A stretch of 64,000 bases of DNA from Ophiura sarsii (taxonomy: Eukaryota > Echinodermata > Ophiuroidea > Amphilepidida > Ophiuridae), in the NCBI GenBank assembly GCA_035610835.1, contig CM069452.1, positions 29,066,143-29,130,142 of the forward strand, written 5' to 3'. Every line of letters starts with the position of its first letter. The stretch's first letter is position 1. A model generated the notes under the pieces. That model saw only the letters and a program-made list of their open reading frames with translations, searched no databases and had not been told where the DNA came from. The position numbers and the translations under genes are program-made. Below, one piece after another: positions 1-7,304 of this stretch.

Positions 1-197
1 ATCAAAATCCCTGGCAAAATCCATTGTTACATTGAAAGCAATGGAAATTCAAAATTAACGGCCGTTCGTGTCTACCATCGTCTGCTACAATCACGCATTA
101 TCAGTATAGCGCCACCAATTCTATGCTGACTAAATTTTAATTTAAAAGTGGACTCCGATCGGCAAGCTGAGAGGCATACCCCTGGTTATACTTAACT

Positions 198-274
198 GTG
201 CTCTAAAGAGGTAAAATGGACTTACCCACGTTGCTCATTTTATGTGGGTTAGTCCACTTTACATATTAGGGCAC
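198..274. repeat. Imperfect hairpin near the start of copy 1
   Basis: The segment GTGCTCTAAAGAGGTAAAAT...ACTTACCCAC is mirrored by GTGGGTTAGTCCACTTTACATATTAGGGCAC. Copy 2 (near 59875) has only the first half of this structure followed directly by downstream sequence. About 200-250 bp between roughly 220 and 470 is therefore extra in copy 1 or lost in copy 2. Confidence 0.6.
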
Positions 275-1229
275 AACTTATTCTTGGATCTGGGCAGATG
301 TATGATTTAGAGAAGCTTTCTCGGAGCTTGTCACATTAGAATGATAAGGGAGCCTTATTTTTTACCAGTATAATAATAAGGAACCCACTTTTTTGTTCAT
401 TTGTATAGTTTAATTCAACTAGCACAACAGGCATACAGGGTTCAAGAAACTATAGGTCAGACAACACACCTGTGTGCTAACATTCCATTTTAGGGAATGA
501 GATTGACTAGAAGTCTTTATTGAGATGCACCTGGATGTCCTTTTGTTATGCCTAATCAGGCTCCACTCAGGTGTTAGTGGTTTTTTAATTCGGGGAGATC
601 ACAATGGTTTTTGAGTCACTAGCATTCTGAACATCTCATATAAAAGCCAGTCATATTATTTGGTATGTCACGACCAGGGAGTTCGTACTTTAATCTTCAT
701 AATTTCACAAAGCATGGGTCGAATTCTTTATAGAAGCCCATCTAAGCCGAGTGACAGGTGCTTCAATTTATTGAATACAAGCACTTTTGGCAGGACACAT
801 TGTGTGTGGAGAGATTTTCTTTTGATATTGAAGGGCAGCAATTCGCAGGCGTGGTCACCATAGGTTCACGACACTGTAGCTGTAATAAAGATATAGGTCA
901 GTGGCGGATGAAGAAACTATTTACTTTGGGGTTTGATGGAAACCAGATGCAAGGACCGATAAGTAATTGACCTTCGGGATAGAAGTCGTAACTCTGAGTT
1001 TAATGCTTTCGCAATCGTCAGACGACAAGTTAGAAAATATATTGCAATGTGAACTATTATTTTATGCGTGAGAAAACTGCATTTAATAACTTATTTAATG
1101 TTATAATACTTGTGAAATCTTGTGAATCTCCGGGGTGAATCTCTTGACTGGTTATAATTTATTGTAAAATTATAGCTAAGTACTAGGCTAACCAAGCTAA
1201 ATTGTTAAAGGCCTTGTGCTTTTAACATA

Positions 1230-1332
1230 GTAGCTTACCCCAGTTAATTGCGCTCTCGAAAATTATGACTTACTCCTTCCTCACTTCTAGCGGGTAGCAC
1301 TATTCCTGCGATTGGTGCAATCGGCCGTATGC
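1230..1332 (-). repeat. Diverged relative of the 1.17-kb TIR element end
   Basis: The order of words (TAGTAGCTTACCCC, GCGCTCTC-AAAATT, TAGCGGGTAGC-CTATTC, ATTGGTGCAATCGGCCG) matches the reverse complement of the left end of the TIR element at 2714-3884, with many substitutions. The duplicated unit therefore contains an old relic of the same or a related inverted-repeat family. The same relic is present in copy 2 near 60730-60845. Confidence 0.5.
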
Positions 1333-1698
1333 AGCAACTTGTGTAAGGATCAGAGCAATGTCATTGTAATCTATTTTCGCAGAGTGTTAATTACAAATAG
1401 CATGTAGAAAGGTTATGTATCCCCATTCAACTTCAATCTGTATGTTAAATCTTTGTCAATTGACAGGTAATTGTTTTTGTTAAACATTTACCGGTCATCG
1501 GAAAGAAAGGTTGTATAGACCTTTTCTCTGAAAGTCTCCTTTTACATTGATTGTACACTTGTTCAATATTATATTATGATATAAAATAAGAATAACGAAT
1601 GTTTCGATTTCTCTCTCTTCAAATGTATTTCAATCTTTGCATCTTGAAACGCTTATCGACACGCCAGTAGTGATGTTTTTTCCCTTCATATATGATAG

Positions 1699-1793
1699 GA
1701 TATGATTATCTGGAAATGACCTTTACCTTCAATGGAATCAGTGGATTCGTATCGGTATCGAAAAAATACTTGCTTGCACTAACGTATTGGTAA
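1699..1793 (+). pseudogene. Exon-family copy 1a (small terminal exon)
   Basis: After an AG at 1697-1698 preceded by a T-rich tract, an open frame starts at TAT 1701 and runs 30 codons to TAA at 1791-1793. It begins YDYLEMTF and continues with GISGFVSVS. The same start (YDxLxM) recurs in copy 1b at 2400 and in copy 3 on the minus strand at 45953. Relative to those copies about 24 bases in the middle are missing. The upstream 150 bases (AAGAATAACGAATGTTT, then CTTGAAACGCTTATCG and AGTAGTGATGTTTTTT) are shared with the other copies and look like the end of a common intron. The function is unknown, and the copy may be dead. Confidence 0.45.
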
Positions 1794-1938
1794 TCTGAAT
1801 ACGCTTAATAATAAACATATATAGTTAAAAACTTGCGTCGACATTTCTTCTTTCCCTTAAATTGACGTCAAACTTTGTATCTTGAAAAGCATATCGTCAC
1901 GTCAGTAGTGATGTTTTTTGTTTTGCAAATATAATAGG

Positions 1939-2396
1939 GTCATCATCATCGGTCGTCCTTGGACGGAATAGTGGAAGCAGCTGACACATATTGGTACCAT
2001 GTAGCTATATTCATCATAAGCTGTGGAATATCACTTAGGTCAAGACCCATGTCCTTTGCAATGCTGTCAGGATAGGTAGTGTTTATCCTGCCACGGTTAG
2101 AATGACCATATTTAGGAGTCCAAAACATCAAGTGGGAGATAGGCTGGTCCTTAGTGAGTACGCAGTGCCCTGTAAACTGTAGACGCCTCTCTCTCAAAGT
2201 GACTGACAGCGGAGGGATGTCACCATACACCACTCTGTTTGTTTGGTGGTCTCGCCAGCTGATATTAAGTACTCTTTGAAGTAGCTGTGTGTAGCATTCA
2301 TCAATTCTATCCACAAACCTTTGAGTTACCGTCCAGGTTTTGAGCCATAAAGAAGGACACTTTCTACACATGCCCTGAAAAACTTGATTTTGATGT
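1939..2396 (-). mobile_element. 5'-truncated non-LTR retrotransposon tail
   Basis: Read on the minus strand, the sequence encodes the C-terminal end of a reverse-transcriptase polyprotein. The recognisable pieces are ESVLLYGS, then TWTVTQRFVDRIDECYTQLL, LNISWRDH, YGDIPPLS, RRLQFTGHC and LMFWTPKYGH, with the frame ending at 1946. The word order LLYG...TWT...LNISW...GHC...LWTP is characteristic of the tail of endonuclease/RT non-LTR polyproteins in marine invertebrates. A one-base frameshift lies near 2340, between the LLYGS part and the TWTVTQ part. After the stop, the 3' tail is GATGATGATGA-like (CATCATCATC on the plus strand). TAGG at 1935-1938 and 2397-2400 may be a short target-site duplication. 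Confidence 0.85.
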
Positions 2397-2399
2397 TAG

Positions 2400-2497
2400 G
2401 TTATGATTCTCTTGACATGTCCTTAATCTTTCGCTGTATCACTGTTTTCAAAGGAATTAGTGAATTCGTTCCGGTATCGACACACTACTTGCACTAA
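2400..2497 (+). pseudogene. Exon-family copy 1b (small terminal exon)
   Basis: The exon starts right after the retrotransposon tail. TAT at 2402 opens a 31-codon frame (YDSLDMSLIFRCITVFKGIS...) ending at TAA 2495-2497. It aligns with copy 3 (45818-45953, minus), which reads YDSLEMT...ITVFTGIKG. If the inserted retrotransposon tail and one TAGG are left out, the upstream intron end (AGTAGTGATGTTTTTT...ATAATAG) joins directly to this exon, as in the other copies. The insertion now separates the original polypyrimidine/acceptor region from the exon. Confidence 0.5.
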
Positions 2498-2713
2498 CAA
2501 ATCTATACGCTTAATAATAATTGTTTTAAAATTGGCAATAACTTAATTTTCTAATGTTAGGATCTATTGTATTGTTATAAAAGCGAGTGCTTATAATATA
2601 ATTTAAGTTCTTCTCAACATGGTATTTGTGGTAAGTTATGTTATACTAGTTGCCACCTTAGTGATTGACTAATGATTTCCTTTACATGAATGTCGCCATA
2701 GTATGGCAGTTAT

Positions 2714-3884
2714 TCGGCCGAGTGCACCAATGACGGGTAGCTGAAGAATAGCGCTACCTCGCTAGTAACTGAGGCGTAACCCAAAATTTTGAGAGCGCCA
2801 ATGCGGGGTAAGCTACTAGGCTAGTAACTGGCGGGTAATTTACGCTAAATGTTATACCTGACCGGACCCAAGAGTAAGTTGGGGCATAACGTTTTATGCC
2901 ACAAGTCAGTCGATTCTAGCAGTAGCGTAAATTTGTTGTGAACATTGGAGGGGATGATTCGCTGATGCTGAAGGACCAATTGCGCTTGCATACCCAGGTG
3001 GTGTCTATTTGAAGTGGAATGTGACCCCTCATAAGCTGAAAATTTTTGTATTTTTGAAAATCCATTCATGCAATTTGGTGATTTTTTTAGTCAAAATTTA
3101 GATCACAACTCCTTTTGCCCATTCAAACACTAATCGCACCGACTTTGGGTCATAGTTTAACCAAAATGTACTAATTGTCCAAGGATCTTAAATAATGACT
3201 AAATAAATAAACTTATTATGGTTTTTATTAATTAAAAACGGATAAAGCCAAGTTTCAACATTATTTTGAGTTGAAGAAGAAAAAAAAGCATATCGTGCCG
3301 TGCGTGGTCTGGGGATCGAACCGGGGTTCTGCGGTTAACAAGCGAAGGACAAGGTATCCACGCCACGGAAGTATTTGTGCTAAGAGATTGTGTTATAATT
3401 GTATATAATTGTTTCCATCGGGTGCTTGTGTTTGTCATTAAAATTGTGCTTTTTGGTGCAATGTTTGTATGTGCCCCTCGCCCAAAATATGTTTGTAATG
3501 TCATGATAGTCCTTATTTTTGAAAAAGCGGTAAACAAACTTCGAATTTTTTTCCGGATCGCAGGCCGACTCCACGTGATTCTTGATTTACACTCACCTAT
3601 GACCTAGCGAGTGACGACACGCTTTTAATATTGCGGAGGACTAATCACGTCAGAATTTTACATTAAACTATAGGTTAACACTTGGCATATGCGCCAATTA
3701 ATTTTGTAAGGGGACGATGCTGATTAATGTGGATATTTACCTCGCTAGTTGCTATTCTGGTGTTATTCGCCAGTTATGCTCTAAGAATTACATCGTTAGT
3801 AAGTTATGCTACAGTTAGAGCATAGCTACTAGGGAAGTAGCTTACCTCCCTATTAAGTTACTCGTCATTGGTGCACTCGGCCGA
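2714..3884. mobile_element. Non-autonomous TIR element, copy A
   Basis: The element begins TCGGCCGAGTGCACCAATGA and ends with the exact reverse complement; the perfect TIR is 22 bp. Subterminal regions are full of short words such as GCTAGTAACT and ACTAGGG in both orientations. A second, near-identical copy starts at 13909 and runs into the assembly gap. No transposase frame is visible, so it is presumably moved in trans. A tRNA-like sequence sits inside on the minus strand (3296-3370). No target-site duplication is convincing. I do not assign a superfamily. Confidence 0.85.
3296..3370 (-). pseudogene. tRNA-derived sequence inside TIR element A
   Basis: On the minus strand this 75-nt stretch has a pol III B-box-like GGTTCGATCCC, a possible acceptor pairing (TTCCGTG with CACGGCA, one mismatch) and a central TTGTTAACC resembling an Asn-type anticodon loop. 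An oligo-T run follows immediately downstream, as after tRNA genes. The D arm and anticodon stem pair poorly, so it is probably a tRNA pseudogene or tRNA-derived SINE head carried by the element. Copy B has the same sequence at 14516-14590 with TTGATAACC instead. Confidence 0.55.
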
Positions 3885-4277
3885 TTGTGTTTTGACTTCA
3901 ACAGACTGATCAGACAATCTACCAATAGATCATACAGTTTTCGGCAATTTTGTATCACGTTCTATTTAGGGATAATTGTTATTGATAAGGCCAAAATCCG
4001 TAAATAGCATAAACCTAGATTTTATTTCTAAAAAAGAAAGGCAGCGGTATGATAGTATTTCTTATTTTTGTACGTCTGTTTCAATCAATAGGGAGCTTTT
4101 GGACGACGGACGCTTCTACGACGGTAAGATGACACCTCGAGTCATGTGCGCATGCGTCGACTTAGCAATCCGTCGGTCGTCCAATTTCTGGGACCTGTCT
4201 TCGACCTGTCTTAGGGAGCTTTCGATTTGCACGAAGGATGAATCTAGGACGGTTGAATGACACTTTAAGTCATATGC

Positions 4278-4596
4278 CAACATATTCTCGCGTTAAAATG
4301 CATATATCACGCATTTCATTTATTGCTGTATTTTGCATATTTGACGCATTTTAAGGCCGTTCCGTGCTCACAGTACCCATGCGAGGCCGAAGGCCGAGAC
4401 GCGGATAGCCCGCCGCAGGCGCTAGTAAGAAACGGAGCCGCTGCGGCCGAGGCGACGAGCCCGGCTTGTTGCGAACCGATTTAAGTTGGGTCCAATTTAG
4501 ACTAGGCCCGCCGCAGGCGCTGCACGGCCTACCAACCGACATGCTAGATTTGACACTGAAATGCGTGATATATGCATTTTAACGCGAGAATATGTT
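4278..4596. mobile_element. Inner TIR element with GC-rich core
   Basis: A perfect inverted repeat of about 40 bp (CAACATATTCTCGCGTTAAA followed by ATGCATATATCACGCATTT) bounds this segment. Its core (4355-4530) is GC-rich and carries CCCGCCGCAGGCGCT twice (near 4409 and 4507). A 19-bp direct repeat, GACATGCTAGATTTGACAC, occurs at 4538-4556 and 4599-4617, once inside and once just outside the right end. A piece of the same TIR plus its inner neighbour recurs twice at 4898-5035 in reverse orientation. Confidence 0.75.
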
Positions 4597-4700
4597 GCGA
4601 CATGCTAGATTTGACACCTTGGAAATCATATTGATACATAATTATATGCCAAAACACTCAGGGAGTTGGTGGTCGGGGAGGTAAAAACAAGGATGGCTCA

Positions 4701-4890
4701 ATCTAAAACTATAAATTGGATATCCTACAATCTTAAACTATAAATATTGGATATCCTACATTCTTAAACTACTTTATCAGTGTTATTGCGATTTATCTAA
4801 AACTATAAATTGGATATCCTACAATCTTAAACTATAAATATTGGATATCCTACATTCTTAAACTACTTTGTCAGTGTTATTGCGATTTAT
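4701..4890. repeat. 94-bp tandem duplication
   Basis: Units start at 4701 and 4795 (ATCTAAAACTATAAATTGG...) and differ by about one base. Within each unit, ACTATAAAT...GGATATCCTACA is itself repeated. It lies inside the nested TIR element. Confidence 0.9.
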
Positions 4891-4897
4891 TCCGTTA

Positions 4898-5035
4898 CCT
4901 TAAAATGCGTCAAATATGCAAAATACAGCAATAAATGAAATGCGTGATATATGCATTTTAAGATCCGTTGCCTTAAAATGCGTCAAATATGCAAAATACA
5001 GCAATAAATGAAATGCGTGATATATGCATTTTACG
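4898..5035. repeat. 73-bp tandem duplication
   Basis: CCTTAAAATGCGTCAAATAT starts at 4898 and 4971. Each unit is the reverse complement of the sequence at about 4297-4356, so parts of the inner TIR element were copied in inverted orientation and then duplicated. Confidence 0.85.
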
Positions 5036-5384
5036 ATAGCGGATGGGGTGCATATGCACATGCGTCAGTTTTGTCATCCGTTGGTCCTCTAAATGCTACA
5101 ACGCGTAAAGGGACTAACAACCGTCGTGGTGGCGACGGCAACGTTTTGTTTACCGTCGTAAAAGCGTCCGTCGAGCAAATCGAAAGCTGAAGACAGGTCC
5201 CAGAAATTGGACGACCGACAGATTGCTAAGTCGACGCATGCGCACATGGCTCGAGGTGTCATCTTACCGTCGGGCATAGAAGCGTCCGTCATCCAAATCG
5301 AAAGCTCCCTAATGTCTCAAGTGATGACAGAAATTATCGATGATCAACATTCTCCCTCTAATAAGTATCCGAAGAAACTATATC

Positions 5385-6235
5385 GGGATGGGAGCTGTCC
5401 TTTCAATTAAATTAAAGTCAGATTGAATAAAGAACCGATTGTCCTTTCCTGCGATAATTTACATTCAATTCACGAGTACTCAATAACCTTCGATGTGTTA
5501 TTATGGTACGATTTTATTCAGAATGATGATCTCTCAATGACTTATATTACATGTGCATTTGGGAATTAGTCAAATCAACCCCGGCGTCACATTGCCTACA
5601 ACTATATACCGTATAGTATAGTAACTCGACATAGTGTTTGATCTCATTAAAAGTCCCATGAAATGGACGGAAGTATTCAGTTTCATCTCAGGGAAATAGG
5701 CATTTGTACGTAAATCACTGTTTCCAATCTTCATCCTCATCGTCATCGTCATCAAGCATTAATGGCTGCAGAAAGTCAAATACAATGCACAATCAAAGTA
5801 AAATGAGGGGATACTTTCGGCAAGGGAGTGTCGACTTAATATATAGGATTCAGTTTGCTATTAAAGTATGGCGTTATGTGATAGCTCAAAGGTGATCGGT
5901 TTCGATATAGGATGCGAGTCAAGTAAATTTACTCTCATTTGTCTTCTAAATTACATATTTCGTATTTGACAAGCACTAAATACGAATGAATTGAAACGTG
6001 AATGAATTTCAATATACCATTAATTATGTTCATCATTGTTCATCATTCTTCGGTCGTGACCACATTCGTCTCACTTATTATTACGTTAACGTGTCAACAT
6101 CAGTTTAATATTTACATGTGCCTTATTTTGTATAAATTGTGATTTATGTACTTATTCTATATAATTTGAAGTACAATCAGAAATAAAGAAGTCATGTAAA
6201 TAGGGACTCCTACATGTAGAAGGTTTCAATCAGTA
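5385..6235 (+). repeat. Duplicated unit, copy 1, right part
   Basis: It matches 61590-61690 and 62200-62955 with high identity, for example AAAGTCAGATTGAATAAAGA, GAATGATGATCTCTCAATGA and GGTTTCAAT at the end. The match stops shortly after AGAAATAAAGAAGTCATG, so the unit may end like a transcript. Copy 2 carries about 500 extra bases (61693-62199) that are absent here at about 5500. A CATCGTCATCGTCATC microsatellite is shared (5736-5756). Confidence 0.85.
6182..6187 (+). promoter_or_regulatory. Candidate poly(A) signal AATAAA
   Basis: The hexamer lies about 45 bases before the end of homology between the two copies of the duplicated unit and is conserved in copy 2 (62907-62912). That placement would suit a polyadenylation signal at a transcript end, but an AATAAA in AT-rich DNA is weak evidence on its own. 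Confidence 0.3.
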
Positions 6236-6254
6236 GCGTATCTCCCGGGGGGTC

Positions 6255-6535
6255 GGGGGGGGGGGGGGGATTTACTGAATTCCCATCTAAATGACAACTT
6301 TGCCTCTTGCCCGGTTTGATGATGGACTTTTTAGTATAAAAATTGCAAATTTTCTCGCGCTGCGCGCGTATGTGTAAATATGTTGTTAACATTTCGCGAC
6401 CTACGCGCGCAACAACTTTAGGATGCAAAGTCATTCGCTGAAATAAACAACCCAGCTGCGCGTTTTTTTACCTAATAGGGTCGAACTGGTGTTCACCGGG
6501 GAAAATATCCTTTGCCCCCCCCCCCCCCCCCCCCC
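6255..6535. repeat. Segment bracketed by G15 and C21 tracts
   Basis: G15 (6255-6269) and C21 (6515-6535) form an inverted pair around about 245 bases that include CTCGCGCTGCGCGCG and CCTACGCGCGCAACAACTTT. Homology to copy 2 of the duplicated unit ends just before the G tract, so this segment is probably a separate insertion. Open frames reading through the homopolymers are artefacts. Confidence 0.6.
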
Positions 6536-7079
6536 TTCACGGACATATTGGACAGGTTTAACTTAAAAATGAGTGCTCACCTGTTTCTTGACCAATATGC
6601 ATCTATTATTCGGATGAAATTCAATCCGGTAGCCTTACACAGAAAAACAAAATTACCAAATATACCATACCGTGATGTGATTATTGTTTTTTAAGATGGC
6701 CGACGAAGATGATTTTGTATTACCACTGGCGAAGGTGGTTGTTTACTTGCTAGTCGTAAATAAAAAGATCCAAAGCGAATTTTCTGAACACTTTTGCTAG
6801 CTCTTAGTTTCATAGCAATGTCATGAATTCGAAAGAGAACATAATGGACAAGTTTGAGTCTCCAAAAAGGTGAACGAGACATAAAAACTGAGGATTTTCA
6901 GGTCTAAAATAATTCCCTTCAACATTCTGCCTTTACCCGATACCCAAATTCACAGATTTGGTTTCTATCGAAACTAGAGCTCACATACGTTACGAAAATA
7001 AAAATACGCGGCGAAGAATCACATTTTAGTGAGCATAATAAAGAGTACAAATAATGCACAGATTAAATACAAAATAAAT
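6536..7079. other. No gene recognised
   Basis: AT-rich sequence with short chance frames on both strands. AAGATGGCCGACGAAGATGA near 6693 resembles the common AAGATGGC words of invertebrate repeats and is not a supported start codon. Confidence 0.4.
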
Positions 7080-7267
7080 CCATTTCAAATGAATCTCCAC
7101 ATTAAATGTGCATAATCGTGATTTAGCCGACAAGTTGTTGTTTTTAAATTTAAATAAGCTTATTATTATTTTTTATTATTTTTATTTTTTATTATTTTTA
7201 TTTTGATGAATGAATGAAATGATGGATAATTTCAGAATCAAATGTTTAGAAACATTTCGGGAATCCC
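7080..7267. repeat. Left direct repeat flanking the satellite
   Basis: The order CATTTCAAAT...CTCCA...AATCGTGATTTAGCCGA...AAGCTTAT...GAAATGATGGAT...CAAATGTTTAGA-ACATTTCG-GAATC recurs at 10100-10264 in the same orientation. The pair brackets the tandem array, as the termini of a single large element would. Confidence 0.7.
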
Positions 7268-7304
7268 GGGTCTCACCCAAAAAAAAAAACGGGCCCCGGG
7301 ATTA

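Larger units (their letters stand above)
195..1545 (+). repeat. Duplicated unit, copy 1, left part
   Basis: This stretch aligns by eye, with many small differences, to 59870-61430 in the same orientation. Shared landmarks include GAGATTGACTAGAAGTC near 500, CATGGGTCGAATTC near 712, ATGCAGCAACTTGTGTAAGG near 1330 and CGGTCATCGGAAAG near 1494. No conserved long reading frame runs through both copies. Copy 2 has GGACCGGTAAGTAA at the position where this copy has GGACCGATAAGTAA (near 953), so a splice-donor-like GT is lost here. The right part of the unit continues at 5385-6235; about 3.8 kb of other sequence intervenes. It may be a duplicated gene/UTR segment or an unrecognised mobile element. 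Confidence 0.8.
4090..5310. mobile_element. Nested TIR element with ~120-bp inverted ends
   Basis: The left end AGGGAGCTTTTGGACGACGG...CTTCTACGACGGTAAGATG is matched in reverse orientation by the right end (to ...AAAGCTCCCT at 5310) across about 120 bp. The match includes the GCATGCGTCGACTTAGCAA and CCAATTTCTGGGACCTGTCT words. AAT directly abuts both ends and may be a 3-bp target duplication. A second partial end (AGGGAGCTTTCGATTTGCAC) lies at 4212. The interior holds another inverted-repeat element, a GC-rich core and two tandem duplications. There is no transposase frame. Confidence 0.8.

Noticed and set aside
3232..3607. Overlapping frames on both strands, recurring at 14430-14838
   Set aside because: They lie inside the two copies of a non-coding TIR element and over its tRNA-like segment; the copies differ by frame-breaking indels.
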